A stretch of DNA of 64,000 nucleotides from the NCBI GenBank assembly GCA_965153355.1, contig OZ231126.1:51770001-51834000 (forward strand), written 5' to 3'. Position 1 is the stretch's first letter; each line of letters begins with the position of its first letter. Below are positions 1 to 12,750 of the stretch, piece by piece. The notes beneath the pieces were generated by a model. That model searched no databases, had not been told where the DNA came from, and was given only the letters and a program-made list of their open reading frames with translations. This DNA comes from Flaccisagitta enflata. Its lineage: Eukaryota > Chaetognatha > Sagittoidea > Aphragmophora. The position numbers were made by a program, and so were the translations under genes.

Positions 1-8
1 TCATCAAT

Positions 9-123
9 TTTCCATGTTATTCAATAGGAAACATGCATTTTTTTGCTTTTTGTAACTTTTCCATGTTATTCAATGGGAAATTTGCATTTTGACAATTTCC
101 CATGTTATCCGATGGGAATTTGA
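9..123. repeat. Three imperfect tandem copies of a ~45-50 bp unit
   Basis: Each copy carries TCCATGTTATTCAATGGGAAA or a close variant followed by a TTTGCATTTT-like tail, at about 9, 57 and 101. Short decayed tandem array with no coding potential. Related ATTTTGCATTTT wording recurs in the VS foldback family, so it may be a fragment of that family. Confidence 0.6.
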
Positions 124-145
124 GGCTTGAGAAGCATGGGGGGGG

Positions 146-318
146 GACGTATGGACGGACAGACAAACTGACTGACAGACGGACGGACAAATGGACGGAC
201 GGATGGACGGACAGACGGACGGACGGACGGACGGACGGACGGACGGACGGACGGACGGACGGACGGACGGACGGACAGACGGACGGACGGACGGACGGAC
301 GGATGGATGGACAGACGC
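146..318. repeat. (GGAC)n microsatellite
   Basis: About 170 bp of GGAC tetranucleotides with a few GGAT and AGAC variants. The open frames it produces in several phases are by-products of the repeat. HE elements have a GTCC/GTCG-rich core, so this tract may be an expanded remnant of such a core. Confidence 0.9.
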
Positions 319-1264
319 ACTGTGGGCTGCATCATGCGCTAGGTGGCTCATTGGGGATTAACATTATATCTTTTCTATTACATTGTTCCTTATGAAATAT
401 ACAGAGTAAAAAACATTTTTCTGCGTATTTTCAGATGTTATGAAACTATTTATATCCAATATTGACTCATTTCTATTGGATTAAGAGCTTTATGAGCCTA
501 GAGTACAAAAGAAGAGAAATTTGAGAAAATAAAGTGAAAAATACTGCTTAACTCTCTTACATTTAGTATTTAAATTGTCTAATGTTTTGACCAAATCAAT
601 CAAATTTTTGTCTTCGTTCAATAAGAATCCTTAATAAGGTGCTAAAAAAAATCATTTTTTTGCTCATTAAGCTCATTTTGCTCATTTTTCTTCCAATCAA
701 ATATAGATTTTTACTTTTATCCACATTATTACTTGTCCATTTTAGGCCAAGAAAATCGCAATTTGGACGTCGAAGGCCCGCTTGAGCCATAGCATTCTGG
801 ATTCAGGACCCCTTGAACTACATTTTGGCATAGGTGGCTCATTGTGCGTCCTTGTGCGATTTTTTATATTTATAGGGTAATAAAAGCATGCAAATTAGGT
901 TAAATATGTATTATAGTAGAGTAATTTAATAGTGCTTAATAATGTAAAAAATAATGATTTTTTAAATTTTTCCAGACATTTAAACATTAATGAAGGAATC
1001 CAAACCAATATTGAAGATATCATGAGCTTTTAGTTATCTTAACAGATGATCCAAAGAATTCTTTGATTTTTCATAAAATGTAGCATTTTTCGTTGTAATG
1101 TCGATTTAGGACGCCTTTTTTCACTCTAAATAGCCATAAAACCTTTCATATAGACCGGTGATGTATGCTCAAATGCTACCATGACCATTCTACTTAGTTT
1201 GAGATGAAAATTTTCACCCAAATACCCAAGGAGCCATCTAGCACAATCCGTGGCCCTTAGTGAG
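319..1264. other. AT-rich non-coding stretch bounded by an inverted motif
   Basis: No gene is visible. GCTAGGTGGCTCATTGGGG near 338 is matched in inverted orientation by CCCAAGGAGCCATCTAGC near 1226, and a direct GGTGGCTCATTG copy lies near 832. This may be the terminal repeat pair of an old ~0.9-kb foldback element. I could not find a target duplication. Confidence 0.4.
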
Positions 1265-1571
1265 ACGGATGGACGGAAGGACGGACGTATGGAAATTCAC
1301 CCCTATGTCCTACAGGACATCGGCCCTTTGGGGCCGCTGCACAAAAAGGGCAAAAAATGACAAAGAATGACAAAAATGACAAAAAATGACAAAAAATGAC
1401 AAAAATGACAAAAATGACTGAAATGACTGAGAATGATTAAAAATGACTTGAATTAACTTAAAATGACTTAAAATGATGTAAAATGACGAAAAAAGCAAAG
1501 TGTTACCGACGAACCGACGGACTGACCAACCGACCAACAGAGCGGGTCATAGAGTTGCGTGCACGCGACTA
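1265..1571 (-). mobile_element. Chimeric fragment: CM arm joined to HE (GTCGCG) element
   Basis: The left part carries the CM-family arm (CCTACAGGACATCGGCCC, then TTTGGGGCCGCTGC). It runs into a short AAAATGACTT-like decamer array (1345-1495) and then a minus-strand HE 5' end: GACGGACTGACCAACCGACC, AGCGGGTCATAGAG and GTTGCGTGCACGCGACT. The same decamer core occurs in the HE copy at 49002-49187. Confidence 0.6.
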
Positions 1572-2414
1572 AAAAGGCAATACTAATTCATATGATAAGT
1601 AGCATGACGATAGCAAAAACATAAAAACTTTGAACTTCAAAGCCAGGATTTGGGGGCCCCAGGCAACGAAAACAAGATGAAAACTAAGAAGCAAACTTTA
1701 AAAAAATAGAAAAAAGAGTGGAAAGGTGGGGGGGGGGGGGGGATGGAAGCTGCAGTAGAGAAGAAAATGGCGCCCGGGTAATAAGCTTCATGACGCGTCA
1801 TCCGTGGCATAATAAAAGGAAGAAAAAAAGGAGTTGAAAGAAAATGAAGAAAAAAGGAACAAAAAAAAAAAGAAAGAAAGGAAAGAAAATAGGGTGCAAT
1901 AGGGAAGAAGAAAGGGTGCCGGCGCGAAGTAATAAGCTCAATGAGAGAAAAGAGGAATCTTTATTTCTTACAGACACAAGAAAGCGCAGGGCGTCAGGGA
2001 ACCCACACAAAACAAGCAGACGCGTGGGACGATTGCGGCCGGGCACGTGCGCCCGCATAGGCATGTACAAATGCAGGGATGCGGCTGCGCTCGTGCGCGA
2101 AATACACGACTGAATGCATGCACCATCAATATGCACACGCAGGCACACAAACGCAACTGACAGACCTGCAATCGCAAGCACACACGCACACGTACAAGGA
2201 AATGCACAAGAAGGGTGTTTAGTAGGCACTATGCAGATGCGTGCGCAGGTGTGACACGCGACTGAAGTCATGCATGCGCAACGTGCACACATAATGCACA
2301 CGCGCGCATCTGGCAGCCGATTTGGGCTTTGTGCGTGCGTTTGGGCGACCGCAGGCGGAACCAAACAACGGGAGAAACCTAGCACGGCTCCCACACGGCG
2401 AGACAAAGAAGGGA

Positions 2415-3385
<971 letters not shown>

Positions 3386-3819
3386 GTAAGACACATCAGG
3401 CAAATCTAGCCGCCAGTAGAACCTGAGCGAGAATCTAGTCAGTACCGCAACGATCTCGGCCGCAGCGGCATTTTTTCTTCTCTCTTGGAATTTTTTTTTC
3501 AACTGGACACGAGAAAAAGTTTCGCAGCCAGGCGGCGCAAATTTACTGCGTTTAATCTAACACCAGAAATTCGGAGATGAATAGTGAATGAGATTTGACT
3601 TTCGCAGCAGGGGACCAAAAAAAAAAGTTTATCTGTTCGCGTAATATGACTATCATTTTAACGTAGTTTGGCCTCCCGTATACCTACTAGTACGCGCTAG
3701 ATCGTCAGAACTCTTCAATCAAGTTGTACGAATTAAAAAGGGGCATCGGGGAGTGTATTTTACAATTCCCGCGGTCGGACGCTCAAGCTGAAATTACCTT
3801 TTCAGTCACGTGCTGTATG

Positions 3820-4590
3820 ACGCTACAGCCCGCTATAACTGTCCATTTGTCCGTCAGTCGGCGTTAATGAGATTTTTTTTATCACCACTTCCGCCCTAAT
3901 GCCCCACACCATCCGTTCAAACTACCGCCAGGTGGTTTTGAGTAGTACTCAGGATTTTCTGCTTGATTACACTCAGGATGGTCTTATTGAACTATGATCC
4001 AGCATGAAAGAAATTTTTCTTGTGGCGCTTTTTGAGAAGAATCAAAAATTGATAATTTTTCATCCTACACCGCATTTAAAATCTATTTGGTTATAAGAAA
4101 GTCTTTTTAGATAGGATATTTGAATTCCTGATAAAATTTTCTTTCATTTAATAGGTCACACAATATATTTTCATAAAGAAATGAAATTTTCATTTTTTAA
4201 GCCACCGTTACGTTTTGCAACGGTAGCTAAAAATCTGAAAATTGTATTCTATTTCAAAAATATACAGTGCAATCTATCAAACAACAGGGAATTTCATCAA
4301 GAATACAAATCTGCTATCTACAAATATTTTCTATTATCCCTCAAAATTCTAATTGCAGAATATGATGAAATATTATGAAATCGGGATTTTTTTCAAAACG
4401 CACCACAAGTAAGATTTCTTTGAAGCTGGATCCTAGTTCAGGAAGTCCATCCAGAGGGAAAACTAGCAAAGAATCCAGAGTACTACTCGAAACCACCTGG
4501 CGGTAGTTTGAATGGATGGTGCCCAGTGGCTTTCTCTATCACTGCCCCTGCCGATCCGCATGTTTCTGGCCTTTTTAAAATTGAGGAAAA
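3820..4590. mobile_element. Decayed HE element split by a foldback insertion
   Basis: CCCGCTATAACTGTCCATTT and GTCCGTCAGTCGGCG at 3828-3865 resemble an HE 5' part. CTATCACTGCCCCTGCCGAT near 4537 and GGCCTTTTT at 4569 resemble its 3' part. The foldback at 3908-4520 lies between them. Confidence 0.45.
3908..4520. mobile_element. 613-bp foldback (MITE-like) element
   Basis: Long imperfect inverted arms of about 140 bp. The outer ends read ACCATCCGTTCAAACTACCG and, in inverse orientation, ACCATCCATTCAAACTACCG; pairing continues through CCAGGTGGTTT and GAGTAGTACTC. The AT-rich centre (4060-4370) has no coding capacity. It is non-autonomous, and I could not settle a target duplication. Confidence 0.75.
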
Positions 4591-4727
4591 ATGCATGTTT
4601 ATTCATGATAATGTACATCATTTAAGTTAGTCATTTGAGTCTGACATTGGGACCTGATGCCCCGCTTATTTGCTACCCTACGCTTGCGGATCGTTAAAAC
4701 CTTAACATGAGCTGACAAAAGTGACAA

Positions 4728-4880
4728 GATGATAAAGACGTCGACAATGCAAAAAACGATGATGATGATGATGATGATGATGAAAACAACGACTAGTTCG
4801 ACGGTGATGAAGACGTCAGTAATGAATACGACGGCGATAAATACGACGGTGTTGAAGACGACGGTTATGAAGACAACGGA
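4728..4880. repeat. Degenerate GAT/ACG trinucleotide-rich tract
   Basis: Includes (GATGAT)n at about 4758-4783 followed by irregular GATGAAGACG and ACGACGG words. Low-complexity DNA, not a gene. Confidence 0.6.
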
Positions 4881-5241
4881 TGTTGCTGTCATTGGAAGGC
4901 GCTAATGACGTATTACGCAGATGACAGAAGACATCAATGTCGGAAATAGCGTGGACCTGTAGACTCCCTCACCGACGGCAACCAGACGGCCATACCCGGT
5001 AAAATTTCCATCCCAAAAAGTCAAGTAGGCTCCTTGCTATCCATGAGCGACTTTCTAGTTCAAGATTAAGTTGGAAACAATCTGACATTACTGTAATAGA
5101 TATAATGTATCGCTACTACAGAAAGGAGTACTGCGCATCTGACCAAACACGCAAAGCTAAAGGTGCTGCCTTTTTCATTGAGGCGATGGAGATATCGCTT
5201 GTTCCATGGATTAGCAACTGTCGCCGTGTCTCCGTGTCCAC

Positions 5242-5243
<2 letters not shown>

Positions 5244-5336
<93 letters not shown>

Positions 5337-5404
5337 GCACAGAGACAGAGACAGAGACAGAGACAGAGACAGAGACAGAGACACACACACACACACACAC
5401 ACAC
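5244..5404. repeat. Compound microsatellite (AG)n-(AGAGAC)n-(AC)n
   Basis: An AG run (5244-5333) passes into AGAGAC hexamers (5339-5381) and then an AC run (to 5404). Confidence 0.97.
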
Positions 5405-5810
5405 AGAGCTATGTAAATTAATTCACACTATTTAAGAAGCGTCAGAATACTTGCACACGCGCTCGTACAGGGACGAATTATCACTCATGCTCAAAAGTAA
5501 TCACACACGTATATGATATCAGGATCCACATTAATGGCCGCGGCGTGTGAGGACAACAGCGAATTTGTCGTGTGGATTTTCCAACATTGAGAACGGTGTG
5601 TAAAAAAGAAATGTTACTTGAACCGATAGACACGCAGACAAGAACACACAGACCCACATGCATAGCAAAAACACACAGGTACAGGTTGGCACATAAGAAG
5701 TTATTCAGCGGCTTTCTTTGTCACCTGCGCTACATTGGGCAACTTGTCTACGTCGTTCGCAGCGTCAAAGACACTTTGTATATGACTTTGATGTGACATC
5801 ATTTTTCAAT

Positions 5811-6008
5811 TGATACTTGCGGACTTGCAACACTAAAAGAGACTTGTGCGTCCGTCGATCTGTTTGTCTGTCACGCTTTTCTTGAAAACGCAAAAACGTG
5901 CATTTATGATACTGTAGTTGTGATTGTCCTGAGAAGGGGTGGGGTGAGGATGGGGGTTGGACGCCGCTGTCCACGTGTCCGGGACTTTACTGTGAGCCCG
6001 CGTCTCTT
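5811..6008 (+). mobile_element. Degraded HE element, GTGACCCCGCGTCAC-ended type
   Basis: Starts with TTGCGGACTTGCAA, an eroded terminal hairpin. It continues with TGCGTCCGTCGATCTGTTTG, GTGCATTTATGATACTG and GGGTGGGGTGAGGATGGG, and ends GAGCCCGCGTCTCTTGTT. The same order is seen in the better copy at 27398-27603. Confidence 0.6.
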
Positions 6009-6042
6009 GTTGAAGACTAATGTGAATTTTGTTTTGGCCAAA

Positions 6043-7272
6043 TGTTACATTCGCGTGATAGGCTACCGGAGATATTTAAGTTGGGGTGCAAACAAAGGCT
6101 TAGTTTCGGTTTCAGACTCTTTCTAAACTATATCAATAACCAGATCATAATTTTTTTTAATAGAATTTATAATTATATAGTTTAGAATTATTTTATTAGT
6201 AAAAAAACACCTAGTTCGATAAAGGGATTGCTTTGTTTTACTGATAAAGACAAGAAATGATCACTCAAAGTAATAGATTCTTTCAAAATGATAGAGCAAT
6301 AATTCAAAACCTATGAAGGGAAAATTCTAAGATTTGAACAAATTCAACAATTTTGCATTTCTAAGAACACGGTCAGTAGATCTCGTCTAGACTTGAGAAA
6401 ACGGGGGCAAGCATTGTGGAAACGTAAATAAAGCCAGGGGAGTGATATTTAAAGCATAGACTAATAAAGGGATGGTTTATTGCCTATGATAGCTGGTTGC
6501 TATGGAAACGCATTTCGATGTATTTTTGCTAAAATATCAATATTCTGAGAAATTTTTTGAGGGAACACTTTTTAAGATTTAATTTGCTACAACTTTCCCA
6601 CAGTATGTTCTGTAAGAATGTCGCTCGTTTAGCGGTTGCTAGGGGTTGTCACACATAGATACACTCCCTAGCAACGGCCAAACGAGCAAAATTCTTACAG
6701 AACATACTGTGGGAAAGTTGTAGCAAATTTGATTTTAAGCAATGTTCCCTGAAAAAATCTCTCAAAATATTTATATTTTAGCGAGAATACATGAAAATGT
6801 GTTTCCATGGCAACCAACTATCATGGGGAATTAAGCATCCTTTGATTAGTCCATAATCCAAATATCGCTCCCCTGCTTTCATTCGTTTTTCCACGATGCT
6901 TGCCCCCGTTATCTCAAGTCTAGTTGAGATCTACTGGTCCTCATGTTCTTAGAATGAGGCCATGTTTTTGAAAATGCAAAATTTTACATTTGATGAGAGT
7001 CTTAGAATTTTCATTAATACAAATCAAGTTGCAAAATCAAATTTCTTTTACAATTCCTCCATTTTTTCTCCCCTTTTTTACTTTCTCAGCCCTCTTTTCT
7101 TATCTACCAATGCTTTTCCATGCAAAATTAAAATAGATATGATAAAATGATTATACTCTTTAATAAAAAAAATCTAAATTAGTAAAATTTAAAATATTGA
7201 TAAAATGGGTTTGACTCTTGAAATTTTGTCCTCGTTTGCACCTCGACTTAAGTAGGGCAATAGTATTTAGTT
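6043..7272. mobile_element. Large foldback, ~1.2-kb imperfect palindrome
   Basis: The best-matched inner arms run 6363-6640 and 6668-6952, with the turn near 6652. Flanking the turn, CACAGTATGTTCTGTAAGAA faces TTCTTACAGAACATACTGTG. Outer pairing continues weakly to GGGGTGCAAACAAAGG (6084) against CCTCGTTTGCACCTC (7230). No reading frame of interest; a foldback or MITE-type element. Confidence 0.75.
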
Positions 7273-7321
7273 GGGCTTAACTAACCAGTTTTTATGATTT
7301 GGTACTGCCAAAAATTACATT

Positions 7322-7420
7322 TTCCCCCAAATTGTCTTTTTTTTTTCTCTTTTTTTCCCTCCTTGATTCCCTTCCCCATCTCCAAACCCTTTGATTACCC
7401 CCCACCCCCCCCCCACCAGG
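7322..7420. repeat. Pyrimidine-rich low-complexity tract
   Basis: T-rich then C-rich run ending in CCCCCCACCCCCCCCCCACC. Confidence 0.8.
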
Positions 7421-8176
7421 GAGCGGAACACTCAATCATATACAGGCCTGCATATTTATTTGTTACTTATGAGCACGTTTTGGTTTTAGACGGGTCAAAA
7501 GAAGGGTAAGGCAAATTTAAGACTAAGGGGTGTCATTTTTATGGGTTTTATGGTTTTATAGGTTTTGTGAGGCCAATTCAAGACCGCATAGGTAGATTCT
7601 GGTGGACAAACAGGGTAAATTACCAAAATGTGTTTTAATCCTGCTGTACTTACGTTATTTTGATTGTGCGTGTCAGTGTATGTTTCGCTGTCGTTTTCAG
7701 GTTTTCATATTCATGTTCTTATCAAATTGATTCATGTTCAAAGAAATACAGATAAAATGCATCAATCATGAATTATGAATAATGATTTTGTATCAACTAA
7801 TAAATGCTCGGCGGAAGCCCTACGTACTGTTGCAGGTTGTGGGCTATTAGCGATTGGTCTAGTAAGCTAGTTAAGGTAACGTTTGAAAGGTTCCCGAGCA
7901 TCAAGAGCAGAAAGAAATTTGAACTACTTGACCATTTTATAAATTGATAGACTTTCAGTCGATTCTGTCCAGGACACGGTATGCGTAGTTTAGTATCTAG
8001 GCGAGTTTTTTCATGTTGACAAACCATCTCAGGAACTTACAAGCAATTGTTCCCGATGAGATGAAAAGAGAACCGGACAGACGGACAAAAAATGACTGAG
8101 CAGGATTCTCAAAGAAACAGAAACACAGAAACAGACAAAAAACACACGAGACAGAAAACATGAGAATAGACAGAAT
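7421..8176. other. AT-rich non-coding stretch
   Basis: No recognisable gene or RNA. The end (about 8045-8176) is rich in ACAGAC/AACAGAAACA words leading into the palindrome. Confidence 0.4.
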
Positions 8177-8452
8177 CATATAAACAGTCAAACAGATAAG
8201 GAGGACAGAAAATATGAGAATAGAACATAGGACGGCGTCCTTCCGAAGGGGGCTAAAATCAAAAAAGAAAAGTGAATAAAACTGAATGATTGTACTAAAA
8301 TGATCATTGAGATGTTTCACAATGATCATTTTAGTACAATCATTCAGTTTTATTCACTTTTCTTTTTTGATTTTAGCCCCCTTCGGAAGGACGCCGTCCT
8401 ATGTTCTATTCTCATATTTTCTGTCCTCCTTATCTGTTTGACTGTTTATATG
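8177..8452. repeat. Perfect palindrome, 133-bp arms and 10-nt loop
   Basis: Arm 8177-8309 is the exact reverse complement of 8320-8452 as read by eye; the loop is AGATGTTTCA. The arms contain the VS-family outer sequence (CTTCCGAAGGGGGC, GTGAATAAAACTGAATGATT). The loop-side word starting ATGTTTCACAATGATCATTT recurs just after the right arm, at 8451-8474. This pattern fits a template switch during replication, or an assembly or library foldback. Confidence 0.9.
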
Positions 8453-9570
8453 TTTCACAATGATCATTTTAGTGCAAAATTTGCATTCAATCATGAAATA
8501 GAACTAAATTTAGCTAAGATTGATAAAGAAAATGTATCACATATCTCTAAAAAATTCATTTTTTTTTTGTCACTGATAGGAAGCCCGTTGAAACTCAAAG
8601 ATTGCATAGAAAATAAAAAATGAGAAAATAAAAGTTCTCTTCCAAAAAAAAAACTAGGACTAGAACTATGTTTATGAAAATGCAAAATTTCCCTGCATTT
8701 GAGTCTTAGAATTTCAACGGCAAAAAAGAATGTCAGCAAGATTTCATGAAAACCTCAATTTTCTGGTCTTTATTCATGTGAACTGCTTAGTTGAAATTAC
8801 TTTTAAGATCAGATTATGATCAAAATGTATACACCAAGTGTCTCTAGAAACAATTTATCTTTTAAAAAGCATTTCAGCACTATTATTGTTCATATAATGA
8901 CGCAAAAAGTATGGTGAAACACTTAATTTTCCTTCAAACATATGCCGTCATAGTAACAGAAATAGTATGGTGATAAATTTTTGAAGGAAAATGAAGCGTT
9001 TCACAATACCTTTTGCATCATTATTAGGCTGATAATGAAGCTGGGATGCTTTTAGTAGACAAATTGTCTCTAAGGACACTTGGTGCATACATCTTTATCA
9101 TAATCTGACTTAAAATATAATTTGAGCAATGCGATTCAGATGAATACAAGCAGGAAAATGATGTTTTTAGTGAATTTCTGCTTACACTTTTTTTTTCATT
9201 TTCAGAGATTGAAATTCTAAGAAAGCCAAATACAGGGAAATTTTGCATTTTGTAATCGATTTGGCAAGAGAACTATGTTCTTTATTTTTCCATTTTTTTC
9301 ATTTCCTATGCAAATTTAGAATTTCAACCATCCCCCTGTCAGTGACCAAAAAGAAAATAAGCACAAATTCTCAAAGAAATGTTTTTTGGTTACATTGGCT
9401 AAACTTGGTCATCTTGCTAAATAAATGCAAGTTTTTCTTTTAAATATTATGTTTTAGGCATATCAATCATTTTTATTCACTTATTTTTGCATTTTCATTC
9501 ATGTATTTTTTCAATTTTGACTTGCTTTGAAACACAAATGTTGCCTTCGGAGGGATGCCGTCGTATACAG
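8453..9570. mobile_element. VS-family foldback element
   Basis: Imperfect inverted arms centred near 8955. GCAAAATTTCCCTGCATTTG (8681) faces CCAAATACAGGGAAATTTTG (9228); CAAAATGTATACACCAAGTG faces CACTTGGTGCATACATCTTT; outside them, GCCTTCGGAGGGATGCCGTC near 9543 faces the CCTTCCGAAGGGGGC arm near 8240. Copies at 16037-16660 and 19370-19760 share the same order. Non-coding. Confidence 0.75.
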
Positions 9571-9873
9571 AGAATATGAGAATAGATTGAGACATTGTGA
9601 CAGAGAGCTTCTCATAAACAAGACAAAACAATTTAAGACAAAGACAAAGACAAAGGAAGAAAGAGTGAGACTCCGAAACAAAAGACGGGAAAGTTTCTTT
9701 CTCAACTGAGTCGCTGATGCTGAATGGTGTACCTAGAGGTCGCCATGGGGCTTTTTGCATTTTTCACCAGACCTTATTTTCATGATTTATTCAGTACACA
9801 GAGGAATCTCTCTCAAACTGAGGAATATTTCTTTATTCATGTCGCTTCGTCGTTTGTCGTAGTCACACGCGTG

Positions 9874-9877
<4 letters not shown>
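9571..9877. other. Non-coding spacer
   Basis: Begins with a purine-rich AAGACAAAGACAAAG patch near 9635. No gene is seen. Confidence 0.35.

Positions 9878-9942
<65 letters not shown>
9878..9942. repeat. (TC)n microsatellite
   Basis: About 65 bp of TC repeat. Confidence 0.97.
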
Positions 9943-9943
<1 letters not shown>

Positions 9944-10175
9944 TCCCTTGGTTTCTCTGTTTATCCCTGTGACTCCTTTGACTTAGACTTGCACTGAGCG
10001 CTAAACCTAAACGAATTACCCGCAATAGCTAACTTTTCCTAGCTACTAAACGAAAGAGTAGCTCATCCTTTTGAGAACGTGAACATTCAAGCTTCAAATA
10101 TAAAACAAACGAAAATGAAAAGACCAGAATTAAATGACTCACATACGTTTTCACTTTACTAACCAGCTCCTTTTT

Positions 10176-10350
10176 GCGCGACTCTATGATTATTGTCTGT
10201 CGATCCGTCAGTCAGTCCATTGTTCAACCCGTAGGTTGGTGACGCTTTGCTTTTCAGCGTAAACAAGTGGTGCTACGTATACTAAGCCTAACCAAATGTT
10301 CGGTAGGCCTTTTTATCACTGCCCCTACCCACTGCAATTTGGTTAGCCTC
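10176..10350 (+). mobile_element. Degraded HE element
   Basis: GCGCGACTCTATGATT, then GTCTGTCGATCCGTCAGTCA, then ATCACTGCCCCTACCCACTG and an eroded 3' end. The 5' hairpin is half lost. Confidence 0.5.
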
Positions 10351-10890
10351 GTATTCAACTTTATTTGATAACGCGGTGCGAGGTGTGTCCAATGTTCGCC
10401 GATTCTGTTTGTTTTTGTTTACCTGGCGTCTCGCCCTCCGCGGCCCCTAATCTGCCTTCCCCTCCACCTTGTCTTTCCCAGGGTCTCGCGGCGCCGACAA
10501 CATTCCATTCATTCCAAATTCTCTTCCTCATTTCACGTGGATTCGTGCTCTTGCTTGTCGAGGAAATACTAACTTGGAAATAATTATTGCACCAAAAAGA
10601 GAAGCATTCTATTCATTGTCTTGAAATGTATAAAAATATCTTTAAACTTTGGATTCAAGTTAAAACGGCTCAACTAGCTTTGTTAGCCAGGGGGAGTGAA
10701 AATTTAAATATCGGCAAAAAGTTTCATTTTTGATCCTATTGTATATTTATACGTTTGGTAAGATTATTTAACAAAGATTTGACCCATTGGCTGGCCTTAG
10801 AGGGGCGCAAACATCATCAAATTTAGCCCTAGTCCACATGTAAAGTTTTGTCAGCTGATCTTTTCCATTCAAACGATTATAGCCAAGTCA
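10351..10890. other. Non-coding spacer
   Basis: The GC-richer part at 10365-10580 has a 72-codon open frame that resembles nothing I know and lacks gene context. The remainder is AT-rich and leads into family D. Confidence 0.35.
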
Positions 10891-10893
10891 TTT

Positions 10894-12248
10894 TTTGATG
10901 GATTTATAAAAAATTGGTGACCAAAATGTAGAGTTTTTCAAGGGGCGTCCAACCTTTTTTTGCGCGACCAAATCGGTCAAACCGTTCAAAAGTTATGACC
11001 GCTCAAAGATAGGTGAGCAAGAAAAAAATCCGTAAAAAAATGAAAAATCTCATTTCTATTCACAATTTTTGGTACTTAAAGTGCTCCGATTTTGATGAAA
11101 TTTTACATGGAGGTAGTCCATAATGTGAAATACCTCAAGTAAAAATTTTGTTCAAATCGGTCAACTTTTAGGGGGGCAACGGCATTTTTTTTTCTTAAAA
11201 AAAATCGCGAAATAGCCGTTTTTTCAAAATTAGGGTACCTTAAAATTTTCAAAAACAAAATTTTTTTTACAAAAAAGCATCAGTAGGGTCTAATACATGT
11301 GCTTATGAAATTTCAGGGCCATATTTCAACTTTTTTTTCGGTTACAGGTTGAAAAAAGGCCAAAAATTGGCCATTTTCGCGATTTTTGGTTTTACGGTCT
11401 TTGCTAAATTGTTATTTGACACCCAAAAAAGGCTCTCAGGGCCGCCAAATTTTTTGGGGGCATCACCAAGAGTCTTCTAAAGGAATTTTGGCCCATGGTT
11501 CATAGGTGCCTGCCATATCATGGCAATGTCTCAGGCTCAAAGACGATTTTTGGGGTTTTTTTTCCAGAATTTTGGATTTTCGAACGCAATTTTTGGTACT
11601 TAATTTTGATGAAATTTCACATGGAGGTAGTCCATAATGTGAAGTACCTCCAGTAAAAATTTTGTCCAAATCGGTCAACTTTTAGGGGGGTAACGACATT
11701 TTTTTTCTTTAAAAAAATCGCGAAAAAGCTTTTTTTTCAAAATTTAGGTACCTTAGAATTTTTACAGCCTCATAATTTTTTACAGACAGCTTAATTAGGC
11801 TCTTACACATGTGCATGTAAAATTTCAAGGCTTTTTTCCAAATTTAGGATGGGTTTTAGGCCAAAAAATGCCAAAAACGGCCATTTTGGGCACTTTTTTA
11901 AGACATTCGAACACGCACCTGATATTGGGTCAAGCAAGCCTGGATTAATATTCCCTAAGGTAATGCGCACATTTCAAGACCCAACATGATAGGTGCCACC
12001 GGACTCGCCTTTTTGACCCCCCTTTCCTTTGAGCTAGAAATCCTTATTCCTCAGACGGGATGAACCTCCTTTTTTTTCTTTCTTGTTTTTGATGGATTTA
12101 TGAAAAATCGGTGACCAAAATGTAGAGTTTTTCAAGGGGCGTCCATCCTTTTTTTGCGCGACCAAATCGGTCAAACCGTTGAAAAGTTATGACCGCTCAA
12201 AGATAGGCAGGCGAGAAAAAAATCCGTAAAAATATGAAAAATCTTATT
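10894..12248. repeat. Family D repeat block with ~160-bp direct repeats 1.19 kb apart
   Basis: 10894-11052 and 12088-12248 are near-identical direct copies (GGTGACCAAAATGTAGAG, TTTTTCAAGGGGCGTCC, AGTTATGACCGCTCAAAGAT). Between them a second pair, 11062-11212 and 11586-11732, repeats GGAGGTAGTCCATAATGTGA and GTCAACTTTTAGGGGGG. A related piece lies at 54677-54800. Length and spacing resemble a tandem-duplicated or LTR-like element, but there is no coding sequence. Confidence 0.65.
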
Positions 12249-12415
12249 TTTATTCATATAAACACATCTTTGTCGCAGTTTTTTTATACATTTCCACTCC
12301 TTATGTTTATCATGCTGAAAAGGGTGCTCCCCTATCAGCAAGAGGCTTAATTTGAGCAATAGATGGCCGAGAACTGGCAAAAAAATTGGCAGGATTGAGA
12401 GATGGCCACGTTTTT

Positions 12416-12600
12416 AGTCGCGTGCACGCGACTCTACAACCCGCTTTGTCCGTCGGTCGGTCGGTTGGTTGGTCACACTTTATTTTTTTTATGATTTTAT
12501 TTCTTTGACCTCACTGCTCCTGCCCAAATGGTCTGGTGACCTCAAATATGGCCCCTGCCCACCCGCACGCGACTACGGTAGCCGTGTATCCAGCCTTGTT
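12416..12600 (+). mobile_element. HE element (GTCGCG type), near full length
   Basis: The 5' end AGTCGCGTGCACGCGACT is a perfect palindrome. It is followed by CTACAACCCGCTTTGTC, a GTCGGTCGGTCGG core, CTCACTGCTCCTGCCCAAAT, CCCCTGCCCACCC and GCACGCGACT, which is the reverse complement of the 5' stem. The end is GCCGTGTATCCAGCCTTGTT. Length 185 bp, no open frame, no clear target duplication. The organisation recalls Helentron-associated elements; that is inference. Confidence 0.85.
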
Positions 12601-12750
12601 AAAGTATATTTCATCAAAGAGGGGAAATGATGCAAAGATTATTAAAGGTTTTACTGGGCCAGTGGAGGACTGAGAGAGGTCAAAATTGGCAAAATTGAGA
12701 ACCAGGCCGGATACCCGGGCCAAGACGGTGCGCCTGGCGTTGTTAATTCA

